Shown here: positions 9,978-19,774 of the stretch, piece after piece
Layout of the letters: each line of letters opens with the position of its first letter
How positions within the stretch are numbered: position 1 is the first letter of the stretch
Origin: Desmonostoc vinosum HA7617-LM4
Lineage (GTDB): Bacteria; Cyanobacteriota; Cyanobacteriia; Cyanobacteriales; Nostocaceae
Length of the DNA stretch: 53,659 nt
Assembly (NCBI GenBank): GCA_019359515.1
Contig: JAHHHC010000043.1
Coordinates: 1 to 53,659, forward strand
Direction of reading: 5' to 3'
Translations under genes and position numbers: made by a program
The notes under the pieces: model-generated
The model's input: only the letters and a program-made list of their open reading frames with translations
Told to the model about the DNA's origin: nothing
Databases searched by the model: none

Positions 9978-11636
9978 TTATTTTTTACCCTGACCTTTGA
10001 TCATAGAACGAATGCCGAATAAAACTAATCCCAACAGCCCAAGAGTAGATGAAGGTTCGGGAACAGATTGAGAATAGCTGCTTAAATGATCATGGTCATG
10101 GTCATGGTTGTGTTCGCCATCTTCAAACTCATCCAATGTTTCCCAGGTAGCATTTTGCCAAAAGCCATCTGCTGTTAAGTTAGCACTTGATTGCCAATAG
10201 CCATTCCAACCTTGCCAACGACCATTCCAACCCCACCAGTAGTTATTCCAACCCCAGTTGTAAGCACCACTATCATTAACCATTTTATTTAATGATTCAC
10301 CGCGATCGTCTTTGCCATTTCCATTGGTATCGATGAATTGTGGTGTCAATCTTAAAGCAGCTAAAGTAGAATTCGCATCCATCCAACTAGTAGTAACTCC
10401 CATCTTACTTGCTAGTCCAGATTTAGCACTATTGAATATCGTGAGTAAGCTTTGATTGTTCTGCTGTAGATCCCAACCAAGTACATCTAGCACAGTTAAA
10501 TCGTTATTTGTAGCTAGATTTCTATTGTCCCCTGCACCGAGGCTAGCCTCCATAATGCCATCATAGGTGGCATCTTTTTTCCAATGACTGCCTTGATTAC
10601 CATCTCCTCCAAATTTAGTACTTCCAGAAGACATATTACCTAATTTGCTTGTACCAGCATTAATAGATAACATGCTATCTACACCAATAGACATATCAGG
10701 TTTGTTCCCGTTAGTGAAGCTATTTCCAGATAAACGAAACAGATCCATCAAATAGGCATATTTAGATGCTTCTCCACCACTAATTGATGACTTTTTATTC
10801 AATAGATCTCCATATTCAGGTGAATCAATAGCGCTAATAAAGCCTAGAGTATGAGTCAGTTCGTGTACTGCCACACTGAAAAAGTCTAAAGTGCCTGTAG
10901 CAATAGTGCTACTGTTATTGGTTTCAGAGAAATAATTCCATGAAAGAGGCTTACTTAGATTACTTAAATCGCTGATGAGGATGTAACCATCATAACCAGT
11001 ATCATTACCGTTAATCAGCCCTAAAGCTTTGGCATTAGCACGGGTAAGATTGATATTGTTCATTCCCTTACTAGAATTTGTCGTGCGTGAACCATTTTTA
11101 TAAGTGGAAGTTAAAGCCTCATATCCTTTGTCTTTGGTGTACACATTTGCCAGAGATGTCTGATCGGCAGCTGAGGTAGCATCTGCTTGTATTTGTTCAT
11201 AAACGGTTTCCAACTTTTTTGAAGTCACCCCTGGTATTGCGCCACCAATCACGTTAGTGGGTAACATATTCGTTGTCTCAATAAATATATTGAGGGTGAC
11301 ATCATCAGTTAGGTAATTAGACCAATACTTTCCAGCCATCTCATAGCCGAGCATTTGCTCGAAGCTAGTCCCCGGTGCATAAGTAAAATTAAATTGCAGG
11401 GCTTGGGCTGAGGAGCTACTACCTATAAAAACTGAACTAGCTAGTGTGATGGGTGTAAGCCTTTTGAGAAAACGAAGCGCTCTCAACTTTAATGGCTTTC
11501 TATTTGTTGTATTGGTATCAAGAGACTGAAAATTAAGTTTGTATAGTTTGCAATGCATATAGCAACCAGCTAATATTTCAATAAATGGTTTAATTGCCAA
11601 TATACAAAGATTTTTAACTTGTTTTATCAAGCACAT
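9978..11636 (-). CDS. Secreted zinc metalloprotease with PEP-CTERM anchor (NF038122-like)
   Basis: A 552-residue protein; the start could equally be M27 (11558). A signal-peptide-like segment (ITLASSVFIGSSSSAQALQ) lies near residues 62-80. The zinc-binding motif HELTHTLGF is near residue 259, matching the HExxHxxGF metzincin pattern. Toward the C-terminus there is a calcium-loop-like DTNGNGKDDRGE, a Trp-rich stretch with repeated GWNGxWQ, an alternating His-Asp run, and finally VPEPSSTLGLLGLVLFG plus basic residues, which is a PEP-CTERM sorting signal read by an exosortase. The enzyme is therefore probably exported and surface-sorted. The long AT-rich leader at 11637-12004 may regulate it. 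Confidence 0.85.
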   Translation of the reverse strand: MCLIKQVKNLCILAIKPFIEILAGCYMHCKLYKLNFQSLDTNTTNRKPLKLRALRFLKRLTPITLASSVFIGSSSSAQALQFNFTYAPGTSFEQMLGYEMAGKYWSNYLTDDVTLNIFIETTNMLPTNVIGGAIPGVTSKKLETVYEQIQADATSAADQTSLANVYTKDKGYEALTSTYKNGSRTTNSSKGMNNINLTRANAKALGLINGNDTGYDGYILISDLSNLSKPLSWNYFSETNNSSTIATGTLDFFSVAVHELTHTLGFISAIDSPEYGDLLNKKSSISGGEASKYAYLMDLFRLSGNSFTNGNKPDMSIGVDSMLSINAGTSKLGNMSSGSTKFGGDGNQGSHWKKDATYDGIMEASLGAGDNRNLATNNDLTVLDVLGWDLQQNNQSLLTIFNSAKSGLASKMGVTTSWMDANSTLAALRLTPQFIDTNGNGKDDRGESLNKMVNDSGAYNWGWNNYWWGWNGRWQGWNGYWQSSANLTADGFWQNATWETLDEFEDGEHNHDHDHDHLSSYSQSVPEPSSTLGLLGLVLFGIRSMIKGQGKK

Positions 11637-12004
11637 GTAAATTAAATTTTTATTGAATGTAGTTAATAATAAAAAGTTTTTAAATAAACAATATCTTTTT
11701 AAATTTGATATGAAAAATATTCATCAAACACTATTTTGAAAAAGATATATATTAAAGATTTTGTTAAACTCTAATGTTTTAATATGTAAATTCTCGGAGA
11801 ATTTTAATAAAAAATAGTTTAGTTATTCGCTTTGATATCGGAATTTACTTACGTTTTTAGTTGACAGTAAATAGAGTATAAATGTGTACTGAGCCTGGTT
11901 CAAAAATCAAATAAAAGTTCTGTTTTTTTTACTAATCTACTGATTTTTAAAATGGTCAACAGTAATTTTACTGATGCTTCACTGCAAAAAATAGCCTTAC
12001 GATA
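11637..12004. other. AT-rich divergent intergenic region
   Basis: No gene seen. This very AT-rich region separates the divergent metalloprotease and DUF928 genes and should hold both promoters. Poly-A and poly-T runs are frequent, but no clear consensus promoter can be singled out. Confidence 0.5.
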
Positions 12005-12079
12005 ATGGTATTTGATTTATTGGCTAGAGGCAGTTATTTATCTCAAATTGTTTTTGCAACACAAGGTATAAATTTAGTG

Positions 12080-12799
12080 ATGAACATAAAAAATAAATAT
12101 TTTTGCCAGCCTAGTTTGTTGGGAAGCGCATTGTTAATTTATTTATCTTCGATGTTACTTATAGTAACACCAACTCTAGCACAAGTGACTTTCAATCCCC
12201 CAAAAGAACAAGCTCCAAAAAGCTCAAGCGGAGGAGCTTCACGAGATGTTTCTACTTGCGGCGCTGATCTGACAGCAACTACCAAAGCCTCTGTGACACC
12301 ATTGCTTCCTAAAAATAATATCGGTTTGACGATCGCAGAGCGTCCAACAGTATTGATTTACATTCCTCAAACTAATGCTAAAACAGCATTGTTTAGCCTG
12401 CAAGATGAACAAAACAAGCAATATTATCAAACAATCTTACCTTTGCCAAAAAAACCTGGTGTGATGGAAGTAAAAATTCCTCATTCAGTTGCAGCATTGA
12501 AAACAGGTAAGAATTATCAATGGTCTTTAGTGATGATTTGCACTGAAGAATTAGAGCCAGATAGTCCTTGGATCAGTGGATGGATTCGGCGAGTTGAAGC
12601 TAATTCTAGTTTGAATCATCAACCTACTCTAGAGTTAGTTTCTCAGTTGGCTAAGATGGGGATTTGGTATGATTCGCTTTCCACTCTTGCTCAACTGAAG
12701 CGATCGCAACCTAATAATTCAGCTGTAGCTACTTCCTGGCAAGAATTATTAAACTCTGTTGAATTGAATGCGATCGCTAATGAACCGCTAATCAATTAA
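12080..12799 (+). CDS. DUF928-family exported protein
   Basis: I chose ATG 12080 because it places a good signal peptide at the N-terminus (MNIKNKYF...LLIVTPTLAQ); an upstream ATG at 12005 would add 25 residues. The mature part has the features of cyanobacterial DUF928: a Cys-containing strand (STCGADL), the segment RPTVLIYIP, LPLPKKPGVMEVKIP, a second Cys in WSLVMICTEE, and the C-terminal MGIWYDSLSTLAQL. The function of the family is unknown. A paralogue is at 32049-32915. It heads a co-directional set with two kinases and a TPR-CHAT protein. Confidence 0.85.
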   Translation: MNIKNKYFCQPSLLGSALLIYLSSMLLIVTPTLAQVTFNPPKEQAPKSSSGGASRDVSTCGADLTATTKASVTPLLPKNNIGLTIAERPTVLIYIPQTNAKTALFSLQDEQNKQYYQTILPLPKKPGVMEVKIPHSVAALKTGKNYQWSLVMICTEELEPDSPWISGWIRRVEANSSLNHQPTLELVSQLAKMGIWYDSLSTLAQLKRSQPNNSAVATSWQELLNSVELNAIANEPLIN

Positions 12800-12820
12800 T
12801 CAAGTAATCCTAAACAAAAC

Positions 12821-12875
12821 AAGAGCTAGGGAATGAGGATAAACCTCCAAGTTTCCTGCTCTTATTTATTTTTCT
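12821..12875 (+). terminator. Hairpin followed by T-rich tract
   Basis: AAGAGC and GCTCTT form the base of a stem that continues imperfectly through GGGAA and TTTCC. It is followed by ATTTATTTTTC. It lies between the DUF928 gene and the CHASE2 kinase and may terminate or attenuate read-through. Confidence 0.5.
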
Positions 12876-12911
12876 CTTATTCCAAAATCGCCAATTTTAA
12901 GCAAAAGCCTG

Positions 12912-15671
12912 ATGAGGTTATCTTTGAAAGCAATTTTTAGGCGTGTAAGCGTGGTGCGTTTAGGGTATTGGCGCTGTGTATTGATCGCAGCCCCTGGTGT
13001 AGCGATATGTGTAATTACTGGGGGAATGACGGGATTATTTCAACTACTGGAATGGAATGCAATGGAGCGATTTTTTGCTCTGCGTTCCTCGGAACCGCCA
13101 GAAAAGCGCATTCTCATCGTCACTATTGATGAAAAAGACATCACTCAAGTTGGTAAATGGCCAATTCCTGATGTTGTTTTAGCCAAGTTGCTAGCCAAAC
13201 TTAAAGCTCAAAAACCAGCAGCTATAGGTTTGGATATTTATCGAGATTTACCAGTAGAACCTGGTTATCAAGAATTGGTAGGAGTGATGAAATCTACCCC
13301 TAATTTGATTGGTGTGAAAAAATTGGTGGGAGATAAAGTTGCTCCATCTCAGACTTTATCTGAGTTAGATCAAATTGCTCTGGCTGATTTGGTTTTGGAT
13401 ACGGATGGTAAAGTTAGGCGAGGTTTGCTGTCGGCTGGCGATGGCAATGGAAAGATTTTTTTAGGATTAGCGGCTCGTTTGAGCTTAATGTATCTCGAAC
13501 CAAAAAATATTTCCTTAAAAGCATTAGATAAGAGTGAGAATTCTTTGCAGTTAGGGAAAGCTGTATTTATACCTTTGACAGGTAAAGAATTTAGTTATCG
13601 AGGAGCCGATGTCGGAGGATACCAAATTGTCTTAAACTACCTTGGTTATGAAGAAAACTTTGACACAATAAAAATGCGAGATATACTGAATAATCCTGTA
13701 TCCTCGGAGCTAGTGCGCGATCGCATTGTGTTGATTGGAACTACAGCTAAGAGCATTAATGACTTTTTTAGTGTTGGCTACAGTCGCAACTTGCGCTCTG
13801 AAGATAAACGGATGGCTGGGGTGGTGGTTCATGCCAATTTAATTAGCCAAATTTTAAGTGCTGCTGTTGATGGTAGACCATTACTGCGAGTTTGGTCTGA
13901 CCAAGCAGAGTGGTTGTGGATTTTTTGTTGGTCTTTGATTAGCAGTGGTGTTACTTGGCAAGGATTGCAAGTAAATTCCCAGCGCCAACGGCCATTTTCG
14001 GGATTGTCGATTTTGGTGATTTTAGGTGGTACAGGTGCAGTTTTTGGGAGTAGTTACGCGGCTTTTATATTTGGTTGGTGGATTCCTTTAGTTTCACCAT
14101 TACTGACGATTTATTTATCTACAATTGTCACAACCAACTTTTATAAACAATCGCAACTAGAAAAAGCTAATCAGCAACTCCTGAATTATTCTCGCACCTT
14201 AGAACAAAAAGTTCGCGATCGCACCCAAGAGTTAGAAGTAGCCAAAATAGCTGCTGATGCCGCCAACCAAGCCAAAAGCGAGTTTTTGGCAAACATGAGT
14301 CATGAATTGCGAACACCCCTCAATGGGATTCTCGGATACGCGCAAATCTTAGAACGCTCTCAAAAGATGGCTCCTTCAGAACTAGAAGGTATTAATATTA
14401 TTCATCAGTGTGGTTCCCATCTGCTGACTCTGATCAACGATATTTTAGACTTATCTAAAATCGAAGCTCGGAAACTGGAACTAGATCAGACAGATTTTGA
14501 TTTGTCTTATTTCTTAACCGGAGTAGCAGAAATGTGTCGAATTCGTGCCCTACAAAAAGGGATTTCGTTTATTTACCAACCAGACCACCAGCTTCCTCAA
14601 GCAATTCATGCTGATGAAAAACGTTTGCGGCAAGTTTTAATTAATTTACTTGGTAATGCGATTAAGTTTACTGATAGCGGTGGAGTTACTTTCAAAATAG
14701 AGGTATTAAAAACTGGAGATGTCTTAAATAAAATTAGGTTTCAGGTAGAAGATACTGGAGTAGGAATGACTGCTGAACAATTAGAAAAGATTTTTTTACC
14801 TTTCGAGCAAGTAGGCGATAAATATAAGCAAGCAGAAGGTACAGGATTAGGACTAGCTATTAGCTGCAAAATTGCTGAGTTGATGGGCAGTGAAATCAAA
14901 GTTAAAAGCACTTTAGGAACTGGTAGCCAATTCTGGCTAGATGTAGATTTAGAAGTTATTAGTAACTGGTTAAAAACGGCTGATGTACTTCCTAAAAAAG
15001 AAATTGTTGGGATTAAATATAAGAAGCCAAAAATTTTGATTGTAGATGACCAATGGGAAAACCGTTCTATAATCTTGAATTTTCTAGAATCAATTGGATT
15101 TAGCTGTTTTGAAGCTAGTAATGGTCAAGAAGGTTTAAACCAAGCAGAAGAAAATCAGCCCGATTTAATTATAACTGACTTAGGAATGCGGCTAATGGAC
15201 GGCTTTGAAATGATTCAAAACTTGAGAAAGTTACCTCAACTCAACCAAGTGCCAATTATAGTTTCCTCTGCTAGTGTATTTGAAAGTGACAAATCAAGAA
15301 GTTTAGCAGCGGGAGGAAATGAATTTTTACCAAAACCCGTACAAATAGAAGATTTACTCAAGTTGCTGCAAAATTACTTAGAACTAGAGTGGATTTATGA
15401 AGAAGATAGTAGCAAAACAAAAGAGGTTGGAAATACACAATCTTCAGACAAAAATCTACAGTTGATGATTGCACCACCAGCAGCAGAACTTGATAAACTC
15501 TTGGATTTAGCAATGAGAGGAAATGCTCAAGAAATTCAAATAGTATTGAACAATCTGGAAAAATTGGATGATAAATTTATAGTTTTTACTACTCAGGTCA
15601 GACAACTGGTTGATTGTTTTCAACTTAAACAAATTCGTGAATTAATCAAATTATTACAATCTAAAACATGA
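12912..15671 (+). CDS. CHASE2-sensor hybrid histidine kinase with receiver domain
   Basis: A 919-residue membrane kinase. An N-terminal membrane helix is followed by an extracytoplasmic CHASE2 domain (about 45-330; [11 protein letters not shown] and [12 protein letters not shown] are typical), two or three membrane helices (about 335-410) and a coiled coil. Then come HisKA with the phospho-acceptor in [15 protein letters not shown] (His near 464), HATPase_c ([21 protein letters not shown]) and a receiver domain ([11 protein letters not shown]; phospho-Asp in IITDLGM near 756). All catalytic residues appear present. A helical tail of about 100 residues follows. It overlaps the next gene by ATGA, so the two are translationally coupled. 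The signal is unknown; the same CHASE2 type occurs in the protein at 48598-51027. Confidence 0.93.
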   Translation: MRLSLKAIFRRVSVVRLGYWRCVLIAAPGVAICVITGGMTGLFQLLEWNAMERFFALRSSEPPEKRILIVTIDEKDITQVGKWPIPDVVLAKLLAKLKAQKPAAIGLDIYRDLPVEPGYQELVGVMKSTPNLIGVKKLVGDKVAPSQTLSELDQIALADLVLDTDGKVRRGLLSAGDGNGKIFLGLAARLSLMYLEPKNISLKALDKSENSLQLGKAVFIPLTGKEFSYRGADVGGYQIVLNYLGYEENFDTIKMRDILNNPVSSELVRDRIVLIGTTAKSINDFFSVGYSRNLRSEDKRMAGVVVHANLISQILSAAVDGRPLLRVWSDQAEWLWIFCWSLISSGVTWQGLQVNSQRQRPFSGLSILVILGGTGAVFGSSYAAFIFGWWIPLVSPLLTIYLSTIVTTNFYKQSQLEKANQQLLNYSRTLEQKVRDRTQELEVAKIAADAANQAKSEFLANMSHELRTPLNGILGYAQILERSQKMAPSELEGINIIHQCGSHLLTLINDILDLSKIEARKLELDQTDFDLSYFLTGVAEMCRIRALQKGISFIYQPDHQLPQAIHADEKRLRQVLINLLGNAIKFTDSGGVTFKIEVLKTGDVLNKIRFQVEDTGVGMTAEQLEKIFLPFEQVGDKYKQAEGTGLGLAISCKIAELMGSEIKVKSTLGTGSQFWLDVDLEVISNWLKTADVLPKKEIVGIKYKKPKILIVDDQWENRSIILNFLESIGFSCFEASNGQEGLNQAEENQPDLIITDLGMRLMDGFEMIQNLRKLPQLNQVPIIVSSASVFESDKSRSLAAGGNEFLPKPVQIEDLLKLLQNYLELEWIYEEDSSKTKEVGNTQSSDKNLQLMIAPPAAELDKLLDLAMRGNAQEIQIVLNNLEKLDDKFIVFTTQVRQLVDCFQLKQIRELIKLLQSKT

Positions 15672-17002
15672 AGAAAGATATTGATTTTTTTGAGAATACA
15701 ACTATATTAATTGTTGATGATAACCCAACAAATTTGAAAGTACTATCGAATGCGATCGCGCATTCAGGATGTGAAATTTTAGTATCGATTGATGGTGAAA
15801 GTGCTATCGAACAAGCTCAATATGCCCAACCAGATTTGATTTTATTAGATGTGATGATGTCGGGAATTGATGGCTTTCAAACCTGTCAAAAGCTCAAGAA
15901 TAACTCTGCTACTCAAGATATACCAGTTATTTTTCTCACTGCTCTTTCAGATAAATTTGATAAGGTTCAAGGTCTTTTAATTGGAGGGGTAGATTACATT
16001 ACTAAACCTTTCCAAGTAGAAGAGGTTTTAGCCAGAATTCAGGTACAGTTAAAACTACGCTATCTGACTAAACAACTTGAGGCACAAAATCGGCATCTCG
16101 ATCAGCGAGTAGAAGAACGTACAAAAGAACTTTCTCAAGCGTTGAATAAATTAAAGCAATCTCAACTACAGCTAATACAGAGCGAAAAATTGTCTAGCCT
16201 TGGTCAATTAGTTGCTGGTATAGCTCACGAAATTAATAATCCTCTGAGCTTTATTGTAGGTAATTTTGAATTTATTAACAATTATTTGTCTGCTTTAATT
16301 AATCATTTACAACTTTATCATCAACACTATCCTAATCCAAATATAGATATTGTCGAAAATGCCAACTTTATCGAGTTAGAACAATTAATTCAAGATACTC
16401 CACATATAATCTCTTCGATTAATACAGGATTAGCAAGAATTAGCAATATTAGCAGTAGTTTACGTACTTTTTCTCGTATAGATATATCTAATAAAATACT
16501 TTTTGATATTCATGAAGGTATCGATAGTACTTTAATAATTCTGTCACATCGTCTGAAATATAATCAACAGCGATCGCAAATCGAAGTGATTAAAAATTAT
16601 AGTAATTTGCCACTTGTGGAATGCTACCCTGAACAAATTAACCAAGTTTTTATGAATCTTCTTGCTAATGCTATCGACGCTTTGGATGAAAATAGTCAAA
16701 ATTTATTAGATAGAAAGCTCAATAATAATAATATGATTAATACAATAACAATTACAACCGGATTTAATGAAGATAAAAAATCAGTGTCGATAAATTTTAA
16801 GGATAATGCTATGGGTGTACCGCTAGAGATTCAAGAACATATATTTGAACAGTTCTTCACTACAAAACCAAGAGGTAAAGGAACTGGTTTAGGTTTATCT
16901 ATAAGTCGGCAAATTATTGAAGAAAAACACAATGGTAGTATGAAATGTTTTTCTGTATTAGGTGAAGGTACAGAATTTTTAGTTGAAATCCCAGTGAAAT
17001 AA
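15668..17002 (+). CDS. Receiver-histidine kinase
   Basis: A 444-residue soluble protein. The N-terminal receiver domain ([10 protein letters not shown]; phospho-Asp in LILLDVMM near residue 58; Lys in DYITKPF near 114) is joined by a coiled coil to a HisKA region with [19 protein letters not shown] (His near 187) and a HATPase_c domain with [11 protein letters not shown] and [14 protein letters not shown]. There is no sensor domain, so input probably comes by phosphorylation of the receiver, most simply from the CHASE2 hybrid kinase with which it overlaps by four bases. The pair may form a phosphorelay. No DNA-binding output domain is present. Confidence 0.92.
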   Translation: MKKDIDFFENTTILIVDDNPTNLKVLSNAIAHSGCEILVSIDGESAIEQAQYAQPDLILLDVMMSGIDGFQTCQKLKNNSATQDIPVIFLTALSDKFDKVQGLLIGGVDYITKPFQVEEVLARIQVQLKLRYLTKQLEAQNRHLDQRVEERTKELSQALNKLKQSQLQLIQSEKLSSLGQLVAGIAHEINNPLSFIVGNFEFINNYLSALINHLQLYHQHYPNPNIDIVENANFIELEQLIQDTPHIISSINTGLARISNISSSLRTFSRIDISNKILFDIHEGIDSTLIILSHRLKYNQQRSQIEVIKNYSNLPLVECYPEQINQVFMNLLANAIDALDENSQNLLDRKLNNNNMINTITITTGFNEDKKSVSINFKDNAMGVPLEIQEHIFEQFFTTKPRGKGTGLGLSISRQIIEEKHNGSMKCFSVLGEGTEFLVEIPVK

Positions 17003-17057
17003 AATGTTTTGTTTCATTAAGTTTGATAAATTCTTATTCAGCACTTTAATGCTTTCA

Positions 17058-17082
17058 TATTCGAGGACGAAAGTCCTGAATA
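17058..17082 (+). promoter_or_regulatory. Short hairpin with GAAA loop before the CHAT gene
   Basis: TATTC-AGGAC pairs with GTCCT-GAATA, leaving one bulged G and a GAAA (GNRA-type) loop. No T-run follows, so it does not look like a terminator. Its position 45 bases before the CHAT start suggests an mRNA leader or processing element. Confidence 0.4.
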
Positions 17083-17126
17083 CAAACACATTTACTAATC
17101 AAAAATTATAGGTATATATAAAGATT

Positions 17127-19751
17127 ATGCAAAAGAATCAGTATTCTGTAAAATCTACCAAATACAGCATCTACTTGGGATGGATAGCATTTTTTTTAGC
17201 AACAACTGGCATTTCCACACCAGCACAAACTAATTCACAGTTAGCCAAAATATCACAAGCAAATCTGCTAGCTAATTTACAATATTCCTCAGATCCAAAA
17301 TCTCTACTTAACCAAGGTAGAAGTATTTTTGAAGCAGGGCGCTTTGTTGAGGCGGTGAAACTTTGGGAAGCAGCATCTATGAGTTTTGAACGTCAAGGTG
17401 ATGCTATCAATCAAGCTTGGAGTTTAAGTTATTTGTCGTTAGCTTATCAGAAATTAGGAGATTGGCAAAAGGCAGAAAGTTCTATTATTAACAGTCTAAA
17501 TATTCTCCAACGTCTCAACAAACGCCAAAAAGGAAACGCTGCTATTTTGGCAGTAGCTCTTAATACTCAAGGAAACCTCAAACTTTCAATGGGGCAAGCG
17601 GAAAGTGCTTTACAAGCATGGCAAGAAGCGGAACGTGCTTATCTAGCAGCTGGCGATGAAACTGGCAAGATAGGTAGCCAAATTAATCAAGCCCAAGCAA
17701 TGCAAGCTTTAGGATTATATCGCAGAGGACAGAAGTTATTAGTTGATGTGAATCAAAGGTTGCAAAATCAGCCAGATTCTCTGATGAAGGCGAAAGCATT
17801 GCAAAGTTTAGGTGTTGCTTTTCAATTGGTAGGAGATTTACAACAATCTCAGGAGATTTTAAACCAAAGCTTAAAGATTAGCGTTCGCGTAGCGGCTCCT
17901 TTGGAGCATCGCTTAAAATCCACCGCAGACATCAGTGATATTCTTTTTAACTTAGGAAATACTGCTAGGGACTTGCAGCAAACCCCAGTTGCTTTAGATT
18001 ATTACCAGCAAATTGTAGTTCAGACAACCAACCCCCAACTACGAGTAGAAGCACAGTTAAACCAACTCAGCCTTTATGTAGAAACTGCACAAATTAAGCC
18101 AGCTAAGGTTTTATTACCACAAATTAAATCTCAATTAGAGAGCCTTTCTCCCAGCCGGATGTCTGTTTATGCAACAGTTAACTTTGCTCGCAATCTTACC
18201 AAGCTGGCAAAGCTGGATGGAAGTGAGGCGATATCATCAAAAGAGTCAGCCAGAATTTTAGTGCGTGCTGTACACCAGGCAGAAATGTTGAGCGATTTAC
18301 GCGCTCAAGCTTATGCCTTAAACGAGTTAGGAAAATTATACTTTGACAAGCAGCAGTTAGCTGACGCTTTGAAACTCAGCCAACAAGCATTACAAATTGC
18401 TCAAGAGATTAATGCTGCTGATATTACTTATCAAGCTGCTTGGCAAGTTGGCCGGATTCTCAAAAAACAAGGCGACAATCAAGGGGCGATCGCAGCTTAT
18501 GATGGTTCTGTCAAAACTCTCAAGTCTCTACGTGGTGAATTAGTCGCAATTAATCGTGATGTTCAGTTTTCTTTTCAGGAGAGTGTCGAACCAATTTACC
18601 GAGAGTTAGTTGATTTATTGCTACAATCTCAGCCTACTCAACAAAACTTAAGGCAAGCACGGGAGACAATTGAAGCACTGCAATTAGCCGAATTAGACAA
18701 TTTCTTCCGAGAAGCCTGTTTGAATGCCAAACCAGAGCAAATTGACCAAATCGACAAACAAGCAGCTGTTATATATCCAATTATTTTAGGCGATCGCTTG
18801 GAAGTAATTTTATCTATTCCTGGCAAACCCCTCTCCAGCTATAGAACGACTCTACCCCAAGCTGAAGTAGAAAAAACTATCAAACAGATGCGACAATCTC
18901 TCAACCCAGTTTTTTCTAATGATGAACGGTTGCATCTTTCTCAACAACTGTATGATTGGCTAATTCGTCCCAGCGAATCGCAGTTAGCTAACAGCAAAGT
19001 CAAAACTTTAGCTTTTGTGCTAGATGGCTCCTTGCGAAACCTACCAATGGCGACTTTGCATGATGGCAAACAGTATTTGGTAGAGAAATATAGTTTAGCA
19101 CTTTCACCAGGAATGCAGTTAATGCAAGCGCGATCGCTAAAAAGCGAAAATCTGAAAGTGATTACAGCGGCATTGAGTGAAGCACGCCAAGGGTTTAAAG
19201 CTTTGCCAGCAGTCAAGTCAGAAGTAACAGAAATTGCCTCGAAAGTTTCTTCAAAACTACTTTTGAATGAAAAATTTACTGATACTAATCTGCAACAAGC
19301 TATTCAATCAACTCCATTTTCAGTTTTACATTTGGCTACTCACGGTCAGTTTAGCAGCAAGTTAGATGAAACTTTTGTCCTCAGTTGGAACGAAAAGATT
19401 AATGTTAACGAATTAAGTGAATTTCTCAAAACTAGAAATGAATTAGAATCTACACCTCTGGAATTATTGGTTCTTAGCGCCTGTCAAACAGCAAAAGGAG
19501 ATAATCGAGCCATATTAGGTTTAGCTGGAGTTGCAGTTCGTTCTGGTGCGCGCAGTACCCTAGCAACTTTATGGGCAGTCAAAGACGAGTCTACAGCTAA
19601 ATTTATGGTTGAATTTTATAAACAGCTGAAACAACCAGGAATCAGTAAAGCAGAAGCATTACGACAAACTCAATTGTCTTTTTTACAAAATGCGGATTTT
19701 CAGCATCCTTTTTATTGGTCAGCTTTTGTGTTGGTAGGGAATTGGTTGTAG
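17127..19751 (+). CDS. Exported TPR-CHAT protein (caspase-like)
   Basis: An 874-residue protein. A Sec-type signal peptide (residues 1-38, with WIAFFLATTGISTPAQT) is followed by tetratricopeptide repeats from about 50 to 470, and a C-terminal CHAT domain from about 590. The caspase-clan dyad is visible: His in LHLATHGQF (near 738) and Cys in LVLSACQTAKGD (near 785). CHAT proteins are predicted or shown cysteine peptidases of the separase/caspase clan. A signal peptide would place this one outside the cytoplasm. It follows the two-kinase pair by 124 bases. Residues around 252-262 are encoded by an inserted palindromic repeat that its paralogue at 33591-36227 lacks. Confidence 0.9.
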   Translation: MQKNQYSVKSTKYSIYLGWIAFFLATTGISTPAQTNSQLAKISQANLLANLQYSSDPKSLLNQGRSIFEAGRFVEAVKLWEAASMSFERQGDAINQAWSLSYLSLAYQKLGDWQKAESSIINSLNILQRLNKRQKGNAAILAVALNTQGNLKLSMGQAESALQAWQEAERAYLAAGDETGKIGSQINQAQAMQALGLYRRGQKLLVDVNQRLQNQPDSLMKAKALQSLGVAFQLVGDLQQSQEILNQSLKISVRVAAPLEHRLKSTADISDILFNLGNTARDLQQTPVALDYYQQIVVQTTNPQLRVEAQLNQLSLYVETAQIKPAKVLLPQIKSQLESLSPSRMSVYATVNFARNLTKLAKLDGSEAISSKESARILVRAVHQAEMLSDLRAQAYALNELGKLYFDKQQLADALKLSQQALQIAQEINAADITYQAAWQVGRILKKQGDNQGAIAAYDGSVKTLKSLRGELVAINRDVQFSFQESVEPIYRELVDLLLQSQPTQQNLRQARETIEALQLAELDNFFREACLNAKPEQIDQIDKQAAVIYPIILGDRLEVILSIPGKPLSSYRTTLPQAEVEKTIKQMRQSLNPVFSNDERLHLSQQLYDWLIRPSESQLANSKVKTLAFVLDGSLRNLPMATLHDGKQYLVEKYSLALSPGMQLMQARSLKSENLKVITAALSEARQGFKALPAVKSEVTEIASKVSSKLLLNEKFTDTNLQQAIQSTPFSVLHLATHGQFSSKLDETFVLSWNEKINVNELSEFLKTRNELESTPLELLVLSACQTAKGDNRAILGLAGVAVRSGARSTLATLWAVKDESTAKFMVEFYKQLKQPGISKAEALRQTQLSFLQNADFQHPFYWSAFVLVGNWL
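17880..17915. repeat. Palindromic repeat inserted in frame in a coding region
   Basis: AGCGTTCGCGTAGCGGCTCC followed by TTTGGAGCATCGCT matches the style of dispersed Nostoc palindromic repeats. It codes for part of SVRVAAPLEHRLKST, which is about eight residues longer than the matching part of the paralogue (AQRLQLPLEISLT). Confidence 0.65.
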
Positions 19752-19774
19752 AAAGATTAATACCATTTCGCTTT

